A DNA stretch of 64,000 nt from Lysinibacillus_B sp050613145 (GCF_050613145.1 NZ_CP192507.1:1860001-1924000), one strand, 5' to 3'; counted from the first letter of the stretch, positions 35,356 through 43,984 are shown. Notes: generated from the letters alone by a model not told the origin. Translations and numbers: made by a program.

Positions 35356-36549
35356 ATGAAAAGTTCTTTCAAAGTCGTCATTGTTGGTGGGGGAACAGCT
35401 GGTATTTCTGTTGCCGCTCGCTTATTAAGAAAATCGCAAAGCCTCATCCATGAAGTGGCCATTATAGATCCAGCATCAAAGCATTATTATCAGCCGTTAT
35501 GGACGCTAGTCGGCGGAGGGGCTGCTAAAAAAGAAGATTCTGAACGTTCGATGGAATCTGTTATCCCAGAAGGAGCGGTATGGGTTCAACAACCGGTACT
35601 TGAATTTAAACCTGAACAAAACGAAGTCATCCTAGGAGACAAAACCGCTCTTACGTACGATTACTTAGTTGTAGCAGGCGGTATTGAAATTAACTGGGGC
35701 GCTATTAAAGGATTAAAAGAAGCACTTGGTACAAAATCTGTTTGCAGTAATTATTCATTTGAACATGTAGATTATACATGGGAAACGATTCGTAATTTAA
35801 AATCGGGTACAGCCTTATTTACGCATCCGAATTCACCTGTAAAATGCGGAGGGGCACCACAAAAAATTATGCATATAGCTGAAGATTACTTCCGTAAAGC
35901 AGGTGTTCGTCAAAATATAAAAGTTGTATTTGGTTCAGCAAATCCAGCTATTTTCGATGTACTTAAATACCGTGAGGCACTAGAAAAAGTAGTGGAACGA
36001 AAACAAATCGATGCACGATTCCGCCGTAACTTAATCGAAATTAAAGCGGATGAAAAAATCGCCATCTTTGAACATCTAGATACGGGTGCGAAAGAGGAAG
36101 TGAAGTATGACATGATTCACGTCACACCTTATATGAATGCACCGAAATTTATCGCAAATAGCCCATTAGCTGACCAAAATGGTTGGGTAGATGTAGATAT
36201 GTATACATTACAACATAAAAAATATGCAAACGTATTTGGCATTGGCGACTGTGCAAACTTACCGACATCTAAAACAGGGGCAGCCATCCGTAAGCAAGCG
36301 CCCGTTGTTGCCGAAAATATACTCGCAAGCATGCGCAACCAAACAATGGATAAAACGTATGACGGTTACTCATCTTGCCCAATCGTCACAGGTTACAACA
36401 AGCTCATTTTAGCAGAGTTCGACTATACAAAAGAGCCTGCAGAATCGATGCCATTTAACCAAGCCGTTGAACGTACGAGCATGTATATGATGAAAAAAGA
36501 TTTACTACCGATCATGTACTGGGACGGCATGCTCAAAGGAACGATGTAG
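35356..36549 (+). CDS. sqr: Sulfide:quinone oxidoreductase
   Basis: 397 aa from ATG 35356 (GAAGGA upstream). A peripheral-membrane flavoprotein that oxidises sulfide to persulfide or polysulfide and reduces the quinone pool. FAD motif VVIVGGGTAGIS (about 7-18), YYQPLWTLVGGG (about 44-55) and the second FAD contact FGIGDCANLPTSKTGAA. Likely redox cysteines are C164 (VKCGGAPQK) and C341 (SSCPIVTGY), with C130 nearby; this is the type II (human-like) pattern. First gene of the sulfide operon; the product feeds the CstB-like enzyme. Confidence 0.93.
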   Translation: MKSSFKVVIVGGGTAGISVAARLLRKSQSLIHEVAIIDPASKHYYQPLWTLVGGGAAKKEDSERSMESVIPEGAVWVQQPVLEFKPEQNEVILGDKTALTYDYLVVAGGIEINWGAIKGLKEALGTKSVCSNYSFEHVDYTWETIRNLKSGTALFTHPNSPVKCGGAPQKIMHIAEDYFRKAGVRQNIKVVFGSANPAIFDVLKYREALEKVVERKQIDARFRRNLIEIKADEKIAIFEHLDTGAKEEVKYDMIHVTPYMNAPKFIANSPLADQNGWVDVDMYTLQHKKYANVFGIGDCANLPTSKTGAAIRKQAPVVAENILASMRNQTMDKTYDGYSSCPIVTGYNKLILAEFDYTKEPAESMPFNQAVERTSMYMMKKDLLPIMYWDGMLKGTM

Positions 36550-36565
36550 AAAGGAGGCATATGTG

Positions 36566-37105
36566 ATGGAAACGAATCCGTTACTAGAACAACTAAAGCA
36601 GCCAGATGTTCAAGCCGCTCTCGTATCATTACTACAGCAATTGCCGACCTATGAAAAAAACTTACAAGCAATCGGTAATGTAGTGAGTTTTGGTCAAGCG
36701 GTACTGCAAGATGAGCAAGCGATTCAAAAATATGATGAACTCGTACGAAGCTACAATCTCAATCTTGAAACAGTGGAGGCATTAGTTGGCTTACTAGAAA
36801 AATTACCGAAGCTTTTACAAATGATCAATCAGCTAGAGGATGTACTCGATTTTGCAACCGCTGTATTAGCAGATCAACAAACAATCGATTATGCAACAGC
36901 CAGCATTCAATCTTACACAGAACCCGTTGTAGAAAAAGGAAAGCAAGGCTTATCACTAGTAAAAGAAATTCAACAACAAGCAGAAGCAACAACAGAACCA
37001 GTCAAACTCTTTACGATTATGAAATGGTTAAAAGACCCGAGTGTTCAAAAGTCACTGAAATATGTACAAGCAACACTACAGGTTTTAAATAAAAAAACAA
37101 ATTAA
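36566..37105 (+). CDS. DUF1641-family protein
   Basis: 179 aa from ATG 36566 (AAGGAGG 8 bp upstream), soluble and mostly helical with two similar halves (LEQLKQPDVQAALVSLL; LEKLPKLLQMINQLEDVL). DUF1641 proteins are often encoded beside SQR or formate dehydrogenase genes in Bacillales. The role is unknown; a chaperone, scaffold or membrane-association partner of SQR is plausible. Confidence 0.88.
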   Translation: METNPLLEQLKQPDVQAALVSLLQQLPTYEKNLQAIGNVVSFGQAVLQDEQAIQKYDELVRSYNLNLETVEALVGLLEKLPKLLQMINQLEDVLDFATAVLADQQTIDYATASIQSYTEPVVEKGKQGLSLVKEIQQQAEATTEPVKLFTIMKWLKDPSVQKSLKYVQATLQVLNKKTN

Positions 37106-37119
37106 AGGGAGAGAATTTT

Positions 37120-38514
37120 ATGTTATTACGTTATTTCTATGATGAAAAATTAGCACACGCTTCTTACATGGTAGGTTGTCAACGAAAAGGGGAGGCAGTA
37201 ATTGTTGACCCAATGCGCAATATCGAGCCATATATCCAAGTAGCTGAAAAAGAAAATATGAAAATCGTTGGGGCATTAGAAACGCACATCCATGCCGATT
37301 TCGTAGCAGGTTCTCGTGAATTAGCTGACCGCTTCGGTGCAACAATGTATATTTCAGATGAAGGCGATGAAAACTGGAAATATCAAAATTTAGAAGGTAT
37401 TAACCATGTGTTATTAAAAGATGGTGACAAATTTGAACTTGGTAAGCTCACTTTTGAAGTGATGCATACGCCAGGTCATACACCAGAATCGATTTCATTC
37501 CTGCTAACAGATGGCGCAGCAGCAGATAAGCCGATTGGAATCTTTACAGGTGACTTTGTGTTCGCTGGTGATATTGGTCGACCAGACTTACTTGAAAAAG
37601 CAGCTGGTATCCAAGGTACAGCGGATGCAGGGGCAAAAGTGATGTATACATCGGTTGAGCGCTTTAAGCAATTACCAGACTATTTACAAGTATGGCCAGC
37701 ACACGGAGCAGGTAGTGCGTGTGGGAAAGCGCTTGGTGCAGTACCTTCCACAACAGTTGGTTACGAAAAACAATTCAACTGGGCAATGCAATTTGACAAC
37801 GAGCCAGACTTTGTTACCGCGTTATTAGACGGTCAACCAGAACCACCTTACTACTTTGCGGTAATGAAATCAGTGAATAAAATTGGTATTGAGTTAATTA
37901 AAAATTTACCAGAGCTACAAGTCATTACGTCTGTTGAAGAAATTGAAGGATTGATTGCAGCAGGACAGCAAGTAGTAGATACACGTGATGCACAAAGCTT
38001 CTCACAAGGACATATTAAGGGAACGATGAACGTGCCATTCAATAACTCATTCACAAACTGGATGGGCTGGATTGTGAACTACAAGGAACCTTTATATTTA
38101 CTAGTTGATCCTACGCAGATGAATGATATGCTGATCGCACTTCGCTCAATCGGTATTGACCAAGTATTAGGTTATGCAGATGTAGAAGGGATGACCCAGC
38201 AAGCGAATGTACTAGATTCATATGAAAACGTTACACCTTTAGAGGCAAAAGCGATGATGGACGCAGAAGATGTAGCGGTATTAGATGTGCGTAATCTGAC
38301 AGAATACAATGAAGGGCATATTGAAGGGGCACAACACATTATGGTTGGTACATTAAAAAATCGTCTAGATGAAGTACCAAATAAAAAGCTTATTGTTCAA
38401 TGTCAAGCAGGTGGTCGTTCTGCCATTGCAGCGAGCGTATTAAAAGCAAAAGGCTTCCACAATTTAGTTAATATGACTGGCGGCTATGGCCAATGGGTGA
38501 AAGAAGTAAAATAA
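37120..38514 (+). CDS. cstB: CstB-like persulfide dioxygenase fused to two rhodanese domains
   Basis: 464 aa. The metallo-beta-lactamase domain (about 1-240) carries iron ligands in THIHADF (H56, H58, D60), HTPGH (H116, H120) and GDFVFAGD (D145). A Cys in GSACGKALG (C201) matches the CstB cysteine I recall. Rhodanese-like domain 1 (about 270-365) lacks a Cys; domain 2 (about 370-464) has C428 in VQCQAGGRS. The Staphylococcus aureus CstB oxidises persulfides to thiosulfate. Acts directly downstream of SQR. Confidence 0.9.
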   Translation: MLLRYFYDEKLAHASYMVGCQRKGEAVIVDPMRNIEPYIQVAEKENMKIVGALETHIHADFVAGSRELADRFGATMYISDEGDENWKYQNLEGINHVLLKDGDKFELGKLTFEVMHTPGHTPESISFLLTDGAAADKPIGIFTGDFVFAGDIGRPDLLEKAAGIQGTADAGAKVMYTSVERFKQLPDYLQVWPAHGAGSACGKALGAVPSTTVGYEKQFNWAMQFDNEPDFVTALLDGQPEPPYYFAVMKSVNKIGIELIKNLPELQVITSVEEIEGLIAAGQQVVDTRDAQSFSQGHIKGTMNVPFNNSFTNWMGWIVNYKEPLYLLVDPTQMNDMLIALRSIGIDQVLGYADVEGMTQQANVLDSYENVTPLEAKAMMDAEDVAVLDVRNLTEYNEGHIEGAQHIMVGTLKNRLDEVPNKKLIVQCQAGGRSAIAASVLKAKGFHNLVNMTGGYGQWVKEVK

Positions 38515-38525
38515 TGAATGATGAT

Positions 38526-38556
38526 AAAGAGTGCCTTCTATCGTGAGGCACTCTTT
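38526..38556 (+). terminator. Terminator or attenuating hairpin after the cstB-like gene
   Basis: AAAGAGTGCCT pairs with AGGCACTCTTT across a 9-nt loop. A GGAGG follows at once, so downstream genes may be read by read-through. Confidence 0.8.
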
Positions 38557-38568
38557 TGGAGGTTTTAT

Positions 38569-38934
38569 ATGAAAATTCTACTAATCGCTGTAGTGATCGT
38601 TGTCTTAGCGCGTACTTTTTATATCCGTCTTGTCCCTATTAAACAGGTGAAAGCCATCCCGTATCGTCAAGTAGATGACACATATCAAATACTAGATGTA
38701 CGTGATTACAATACAGCAGGCTGTTTAGTTCAAGGTAGTAAGCATATCCCATATGGCTATTTGCCACGTTTTTATGCAGAAATCGAACATCGCCCTATCC
38801 ATCTGCTTGTAGAAAGTCAAATGGATTTAAACATGGCTAGCCGCTTTTTACGAAAAAAAGGGTATAGTGTAAATAGTTATACGATGATGAAAAAACCGTG
38901 TAAAGTAAAAGGGATGATTTATAAGGAGGCGTAA
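38569..38934 (+). CDS. Membrane-anchored rhodanese-like protein without catalytic Cys
   Basis: 121 aa from ATG 38569 (GGAGG 8 bp upstream). An N-terminal TM helix (about 2-17) precedes a rhodanese fold (YQILDVRDYNTAGCLVQGSKHIPY, shortened here to ILDVRDYNTAG). Where the active-site Cys loop is expected there is LLVESQMD, so sulfur transfer in the usual way is unlikely. It may be a scaffold or a sulfane-sulfur binding or sensing protein at the membrane. C59 of TAGCLV could be an alternative reactive thiol. Confidence 0.8.
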   Translation: MKILLIAVVIVVLARTFYIRLVPIKQVKAIPYRQVDDTYQILDVRDYNTAGCLVQGSKHIPYGYLPRFYAEIEHRPIHLLVESQMDLNMASRFLRKKGYSVNSYTMMKKPCKVKGMIYKEA

Positions 38935-38937
38935 AGT

Positions 38938-39972
38938 ATGCAATCCCGCCTACAAAATGAGTATTTACAGCAAATTTATGAGCATATTCAAGATGGCATT
39001 ATTATTATGAAAGAAAGCAGGGAAATCATTATGATGAATCCTGCTGCACAGCGCTTGACGGGTTGGCAGAACGGTGATTTCGTACCGTACTGTTCCTATT
39101 GTATGACCCGAAAAAAAGAGCAGGGCGAGCCCACTTGCTATTTAATTGCGAACAATGAAGTGCCTTCATTTTTATCGGAAATGCCGACATACCATGGTAG
39201 AAAAATTGATGTCGAAATGAGCACAGCCGCCATTTATGCCAATGAAAATACAGGGGAAACGGAATATCTGCTTGTGTTACGTGACCAAGAAACATTTAAA
39301 AAAGCACAAGAGGCGGCCATCAATAAAAAAATGATTCGAGCGTTAATTGAAGCAAAAGAATCGGAACATAAACGGCTAGCACAAGAACTGCATGACGGTG
39401 TCGGGCAATCCTTATTTTCCGTATCTGTCGCGCTGCAAGCAATTGAATCATTTGTTCAAGATAATGCTCAGTTGAATGAGTATATTTCTGAGGTACGTGC
39501 AGAACTGCAAAAGGTCATGAATGACATTAACGCGTACTCTCATCAATTACGACCGCACAGTTTAGACCAATTAGGGTTAGAGCCAACCATTCAAGCGACA
39601 ATTGATGCGATTAAAAAAAATAGATCGGATTTGGATATTCAATTAACGACACATGGTCTTGACCGGTGTGACCCAGCAGTCGAGATTAACTTGTACCGTA
39701 TCACACAAGAAGCTTTGCATAATATTATTAAATATGCAAAAGCAACTCAAGTGCATATCCATATTAAAAAGGACAATACGCATATTTATATGACCATCCA
39801 AGATAACGGGGTTGGCTTTGAACGAGAGAAAATTCAAAATGCAGGGCTTGGTCTTAAGCATATGGAAGAACGGGTCGATCAATTGGGCGGTACTTGTACG
39901 ATTATGTCCAAACTAGGGCAAGGTACATGTATTGATATTGTTATCCCGAGATGGAGGCCACAACATGATTAA
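38938..39972 (+). CDS. NreB-like PAS sensor histidine kinase with Cys cluster
   Basis: 344 aa, soluble. A PAS domain (about 1-120) contains C52-x2-C55-x11-C67, the exact spacing of the first three ligands of the NreB oxygen-sensing [4Fe-4S] cluster; position 70, where the fourth Cys would be, is Ile. HisKA_3 has H152 in LAQELHDGVGQ. HATPase: LYRITQEALHNIIKYA and GVGFERE...GLGLKHMEER. The stop overlaps the response regulator gene by 8 bp. The signal may be oxygen, redox state or sulfane sulfur (inference). Confidence 0.9.
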   Translation: MQSRLQNEYLQQIYEHIQDGIIIMKESREIIMMNPAAQRLTGWQNGDFVPYCSYCMTRKKEQGEPTCYLIANNEVPSFLSEMPTYHGRKIDVEMSTAAIYANENTGETEYLLVLRDQETFKKAQEAAINKKMIRALIEAKESEHKRLAQELHDGVGQSLFSVSVALQAIESFVQDNAQLNEYISEVRAELQKVMNDINAYSHQLRPHSLDQLGLEPTIQATIDAIKKNRSDLDIQLTTHGLDRCDPAVEINLYRITQEALHNIIKYAKATQVHIHIKKDNTHIYMTIQDNGVGFEREKIQNAGLGLKHMEERVDQLGGTCTIMSKLGQGTCIDIVIPRWRPQHD

Positions 39973-40600
39973 AATATTGCTCGTTGATGACCATGTTTTA
40001 ATACGAAAGGGCATTGCGCTTCTTTTAGGGAATTATCCAGATATTACAGTTGTAGGGGAGGCAAGTGACGGAGAAGAAGCAATCCAGCTTGCCTACCAAA
40101 CAGAGCCGCATGTCATTTTAATGGATATTTCTATTCCCAATGGTTTAGACGGTTTTACTGCTACGAAGGAAATTAAAAAGAATTTACCTGAAACGAAAGT
40201 CATTATGCTGACGATGCATAATGAAATCGCTTATATTCAACAGGCGATGGAAGTTGGGGCAGATGGCTATATTTTAAAAAATAGCCAAGGTGGCGAAATG
40301 TATGAAGCAATTCAAAGTGTGTATACAGGACGCCGCTACTATGAAGTCGGATTGCCACAAGAACAAATCGAAAAATTATTTAAGAAAAAAGGAAAAAACA
40401 ACCCGGATATATTATCAACACGTGAACAAGAAATCGTTCGCTTAACGATTTTAGGATTTACGAATATGCAAATTGCCGACAAGCTATTTATTAGTGCTAA
40501 AACGGTAGAAAATCATAAAGCCAACATTATGCAAAAGCTACATTTAAAAAGCAAGGCAGAACTCATTCAATACGGTATTACGAATAAATATATTACGTAG
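39965..40600 (+). CDS. NreC-like (NarL/LuxR family) response regulator
   Basis: 211 aa from ATG 39965 (GGAGG inside the kinase end). REC domain with phospho-acceptor D54 in ILMDISIPNG and the Lys of YILKN; C-terminal LuxR-type helix-turn-helix with STREQEIVRLTILGFTNMQIADKL and SAKTVENHKANIMQKL. Paired with the NreB-like kinase. NarL-family regulators bind short inverted repeats; NreC was reported, as I recall, to bind a GC-rich palindrome. The best local candidate for TATAGGGG-N4-CCCCTATA. Confidence 0.92.
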   Translation: MIKILLVDDHVLIRKGIALLLGNYPDITVVGEASDGEEAIQLAYQTEPHVILMDISIPNGLDGFTATKEIKKNLPETKVIMLTMHNEIAYIQQAMEVGADGYILKNSQGGEMYEAIQSVYTGRRYYEVGLPQEQIEKLFKKKGKNNPDILSTREQEIVRLTILGFTNMQIADKLFISAKTVENHKANIMQKLHLKSKAELIQYGITNKYIT

Positions 40601-40620
40601 TATGCGGGGGCTGTCTAAGG

Positions 40621-40658
40621 AAATCTGCTCATCCTCAAAATAGGTGGGCAGATTTTTT
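40621..40658 (+). terminator. Terminator of the sulfide operon
   Basis: AAATCTGC pairs with GCAGATTT, with further inner pairing, then TTTTTTG. Confidence 0.85.
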
Positions 40659-40880
40659 GTTATTTTTATATTGGTGAGTGGTTGAAAATGAGTGATTAGA
40701 CCGGCTTTTACCTAGATATTAGTTTGTAAAAAAGTTAGATCATTTCCTAATAGTGTTGCTCCACAATCGCGCCCGACTGTTGAAGATTGTTATTCAACTA
40801 AAGCCCTTGTTAGCTCAATAAGATTCTATTTTTTTATTCTACCAGTGTAAAGATAACTTAGTTTTCATAAGGTTAGTATT

Positions 40881-41354
40881 TTAATTATTGATAATCATCC
40901 TTTTGATTGATTTAATTGCATCAAAATGCATTCCTTCATGATATAGACAAAAGCTAATTAATTCTTTCACTGTTGATAGGGTAAGACCTGTAGAAGTAGT
41001 GTAGGGGAGTATCATATCATCTAAACGACCTTCTAAATTTTGTTCTATTCTGTCTAATTGATCTATAAGTAACTGAATTAATTCATGGATCGTTGGCAAT
41101 TCTTGATTCACCCATTCGGTAGGCCTTGTACCCGAACCAAACCATTCCATAAAATAATTGGGTAATTGGTATTCTTCCTCTATGATCTGTAGACCAAACT
41201 TCTCCTGTATCACATAGATATGACCTAAATTCCATTTGATATTATTATTGAACTCCTTAGGTATTAACAATGATTCTTCATCTTTCATTCCTACAACTTG
41301 ACTTAGTGTATTTTTCCGAACAAATCTCAATTGTTTAAAAATATAGTGTTCCAT
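40881..41354 (-). CDS. DinB-family protein
   Basis: 157 aa helical bundle with conserved metal-ligand histidines: H in WNLGHIYVIQEK (about 45) and the LYHEGMHFDAI pair near the C-terminus. DinB/YfiT-like proteins bind divalent metal; some are thiol (bacillithiol) S-transferases. Substrate not known. Transcribed opposite to the flanking sulfide operon. Confidence 0.85.
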   Translation of the reverse strand: MEHYIFKQLRFVRKNTLSQVVGMKDEESLLIPKEFNNNIKWNLGHIYVIQEKFGLQIIEEEYQLPNYFMEWFGSGTRPTEWVNQELPTIHELIQLLIDQLDRIEQNLEGRLDDMILPYTTSTGLTLSTVKELISFCLYHEGMHFDAIKSIKRMIINN

Positions 41355-41382
41355 TTAATTTCCTTCCATACCGATAATTTAT

Positions 41383-41937
41383 CTATATCCAAAATGTTGG
41401 ATAATTTCTGTTATTACGTAGATTATTAATTAACAATGCAAAAATCACGATAATTATGGAGCCAATTAAAACAGGAGAAATTAAATAATCCCAACTATAT
41501 GCCCCTACCATAACAACAAGTGGATCTGCCCCTGCAGGAGGGTGTGTTGTTTTCGATAGTATCATCATGGCAATAGCTAAACCAACTGCAAAAGCAATTG
41601 ACCATGGTTCATTCCCAAATAGATGATACATAAGTAAACCAATGAATGTTGATACGAAATGACCTCCTATTACATTCCGAGGTTGTGATAGTGGTGCGTT
41701 CCAAACAGCAAATACTAGCACACAACTTGCACCGAACGGAGCCATTAACCATTCAGTAGATGTTAAATTTGTTAAATAAATTAAAGTAATAATTGTTAGA
41801 AATCCACCGGTTAATCCTGTGAAGGAGTCCTTTACATTAACTTGTAACGGACTTCTTCCTTTTCCTTTCATTTTCGATAAGTATCGTATACTGACTAATT
41901 TTTTGTCTTTACGATTGATGGCCGTTTCACTATACAT
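41383..41937 (-). CDS. HPP-family membrane protein
   Basis: 184 aa with four to five TM helices. The family signatures are intact: APFGASCVLVF, PLSQPRNVIGGH and THPPAGADPL (the HPP motif). Members in plants and cyanobacteria transport nitrite. ATG 41937 follows AAGGGAGGG. It has its own consensus promoter overlapped by an inverted repeat. Confidence 0.9.
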   Translation of the reverse strand: MYSETAINRKDKKLVSIRYLSKMKGKGRSPLQVNVKDSFTGLTGGFLTIITLIYLTNLTSTEWLMAPFGASCVLVFAVWNAPLSQPRNVIGGHFVSTFIGLLMYHLFGNEPWSIAFAVGLAIAMMILSKTTHPPAGADPLVVMVGAYSWDYLISPVLIGSIIIVIFALLINNLRNNRNYPTFWI

Positions 41938-41964
41938 TCGAATCCCTCCCTTTATTTACAATTT

Positions 41965-42014
41965 ATTCTACATACAACAAACTAACCTGTCAAATATGTT
42001 TTTATAGGTTAGTT
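41965..42014 (-). promoter_or_regulatory. Promoter and inverted-repeat operator of the HPP gene
   Basis: Minus strand: TTGACA (41993-41988), 17-bp spacer, TAGAAT (41970-41965). AACTAACCT (41980-41988) and AGGTTAGTT (42006-42014) form a perfect 9-bp inverted repeat around the -35, a repressor-site layout. The adjacent CGNR-protein gene is a candidate source of the regulator. Confidence 0.72.
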
Positions 42015-42030
42015 AAAAACGCCGAAAATA

Positions 42031-42060
42031 AAAGAATCAACTATAAAAAGTTGATTCTTT
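42031..42060 (-). terminator. Terminator of the CGNR-protein gene
   Basis: AAAGAATCAACT pairs with AGTTGATTCTTT across a 6-nt loop; it overlaps the stop codon of the gene. Confidence 0.85.
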
Positions 42061-42658
42061 AGTTATCTTCTAATTTTCGATGCTGAAATTTTGCCACTTT
42101 TTTTCGATTTCCACATATTTTCATAGAACACCATTTACGTCTTCCACTCATATCTACAAATAAAAGGACACACTCAGGGTTTGAGCATCTCTTGAGAAAA
42201 CTGAGTTTATTTTCTTCAATTAAAGTTAATATATCAAAAGCAATCAATGATAAAAGTACATCCTCAATCTCTCCAATTGGAAAAGGAATTAATTTATGTT
42301 CTATCAGTTTATATGTAAACGGTGCTTTTTCAATTTTCTTTTCTAAAAAAGTGATAAAATTATTTGAAATGTGATGTAGGTCTGCGATCGACTCAAATTC
42401 CGTTCTTATAATTTTTCGCATTTCTATAATATTTGATGTTACTTGACTCAATCGCTCCTTAATTTTTATAAACAGCTGCTCATCCCAAAATGAATTATCC
42501 TCTTTCACCTCATAAAGCCAATCTAGTATATCTTGGTTATTCAAAAATAAATCATATCGTTGTCCCCATCTTACTACTTCAGTATTTACTAAATCTAATG
42601 AAATATTTCCAGATAACAGTGGGAATTTATTTGTTTCTTGCATACAATCATCGCTCAT
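42059..42658 (-). CDS. ABATE/CGNR zinc-finger protein
   Basis: 199 aa. An N-terminal ABATE domain (LSGNISLDLVNTEVVRWGQ start) and a C-terminal CGNR zinc finger with CSNPECVLLFVDMSGRRKWC and ICGNRKK (Cys pairs CxxxxC and CxxxxC). Presumed stress-linked DNA-binding regulators; target unknown. Located just upstream of the HPP gene on the same strand, separated by a terminator and an operator. Confidence 0.88.
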   Translation of the reverse strand: MSDDCMQETNKFPLLSGNISLDLVNTEVVRWGQRYDLFLNNQDILDWLYEVKEDNSFWDEQLFIKIKERLSQVTSNIIEMRKIIRTEFESIADLHHISNNFITFLEKKIEKAPFTYKLIEHKLIPFPIGEIEDVLLSLIAFDILTLIEENKLSFLKRCSNPECVLLFVDMSGRRKWCSMKICGNRKKVAKFQHRKLEDN

Positions 42659-42877
42659 TTCATTATTATATTTTTTAACCTCTTAAGCGATTAAAAATAG
42701 GCTATATGCTAATTATACTTTATTTAATTGTGTACGAATAATAAAGTCATTTAACAAATAAAATAGTTTTTTAAAATATGAAATTAGAGACTCATATCAT
42801 CTTTTTTCTGTTGCTTGTATAATACATCATTAATTGATAGAATTATTTGCGTATTGTAAAATGAAAGAGGTAAAATA

Positions 42878-43387
42878 ATGGCAACTTGTGCTGATGTTTT
42901 AATCGTTATAGATTTACAAAATGGTGTTTGTTACGGTGGAGATCATTTATTTGATTTACAAAATTTACTCACTAAAGTAAATGATAGAATTACTTTATAT
43001 AGAGAATTACAAAAACCAATCATTTTTGTTCAACACTGTGATGAAGAATTAGTACCTGATGAAGAACCATGGGCGATTAATGCCAATCTAGATGTTCAAG
43101 AACAGGATTTTTTCGTAAGGAAAACGCATGCGAATTCTTTCTACAAAACGAACTTAAAAAAACTTTTAGACCAATTAAATGTGCAGTGTATTGAATTTTG
43201 CGGTGCTCAAACAGAGTACTGTATGGATGCATCCATTAAATTTGCTCATGGATTGGGATACGAAAATTTCATGGTACAAAAAGCAACCTCTACTTTGAAT
43301 AATCCATTTATGTCTGCAAAAGAGACTATTGATTTTTATGAAAATATATGGAACCATAGATTTTTAAAATTAATAAAAGATAAATGA
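42878..43387 (+). CDS. Isochorismatase-family hydrolase
   Basis: 169 aa, cysteine hydrolase fold. The triad is visible: D12 in VIDLQNG, K in VRKTHANSFY (about 81) and C in AQTEYCMDAS (about 112). Likely hydrolyses an amide (nicotinamide-like or other); substrate not determined. Promoter region AT-rich, no clear site assigned. Confidence 0.87.
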   Translation: MATCADVLIVIDLQNGVCYGGDHLFDLQNLLTKVNDRITLYRELQKPIIFVQHCDEELVPDEEPWAINANLDVQEQDFFVRKTHANSFYKTNLKKLLDQLNVQCIEFCGAQTEYCMDASIKFAHGLGYENFMVQKATSTLNNPFMSAKETIDFYENIWNHRFLKLIKDK

Positions 43388-43494
43388 ATGATTATTTAAA
43401 AATCCTAAATCGAGGATTCAACAGCAAAAAAACAACTTCATTATTCCTTTAAATGAAAGACTATAACAAATAAAATTTATTCTTAAACAACTTT

Positions 43495-43530
43495 AAAACC
43501 ACCTAATAGATTCACTTGTAGGTGGTTTTT
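43495..43530 (+). terminator. Terminator downstream of the isochorismatase gene
   Basis: AAAACCACCTA pairs perfectly with TAGGTGGTTTT across a 13-nt loop. The AT-rich 43388-43494 and 43531-43700 stretches hold nothing else I can support. Confidence 0.85.
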
Positions 43531-43700
43531 GAATTTTAAACTTTAAAATTCAAAAACTTTATTATCTCTACACATTAATTTAAGAAATAAAAAATCCTTC
43601 TTGATGTAATTGTGCAAAATTCTTTAACATTTTACACAATCCCGAATGTTGCTGTTTACAAATCGTCAAGTAATAATTATATTTTTGAATAATACGAGAA

Positions 43701-43747
43701 GATAAGGGAAAACCCCTATATTTATAAAGCATGCTAAGAATGATAAT
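43701..43747 (+). promoter_or_regulatory. Orphan promoter with the sulfide/bd palindrome
   Basis: GATAAGGG-AAAA-CCCCTATA (43701-43720), three mismatches in the left half, with GATAAT (43742-43747) starting 22 bp past the edge, as at the other three sites. No ORF of substance follows before a terminator. Confidence 0.7.
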
Positions 43748-43753
43748 AGGAGC

Positions 43754-43838
43754 ATAAACAGTTTGTAAACAATATACAGTTTATAATCCATTCTTACCCT
43801 TTTCTGGAGCGATAAAGCACTTGGCTTTATCGCTTTTT
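43754..43838 (+). ncRNA. Candidate small RNA (about 85 nt)
   Basis: From the start predicted by the orphan promoter (about 43754) to a strong terminator: GCGATAAAGC (43809-43818), loop ACTTG, GCTTTATCGC (43824-43833), then TTTTT. No start codon with a ribosome-binding site lies between. The body contains a partly repeated ACAGTTTRTAAWC motif. A regulated small RNA of the sulfide/bd regulon is inferred; transcription is not shown. Confidence 0.55.
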
Positions 43839-43905
43839 ACATATGAACTCTTTTCCTCATTTCATTGATTACCCAAACACACAAATCCGCCTTTTTCTCT
43901 AGCAT

Positions 43906-43952
43906 TATAGGGGCTTCCCCCTATACTTTAGCAACAGCGCACTCTCTATACT
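43906..43952 (+). promoter_or_regulatory. tauE-cydAB promoter with perfect palindromic operator
   Basis: TATAGGGG-CTTC-CCCCTATA (43906-43925) is perfect. TATACT (43947-43952) starts 22 bp past it. Predicted start about 43959; ATG of the tauE-like gene at 43985. Confidence 0.8.
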
Positions 43953-43984
43953 TAAAGTAAATAAGGGAAAAGGAAGGTGGTACG

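Noticed and set aside
43701..43720. CstR/CsoR repressor site as the only reading of the palindrome
   Set aside because: Not excluded, but no CsoR-family gene is in the window and the position before a weak -35 fits an activator better.
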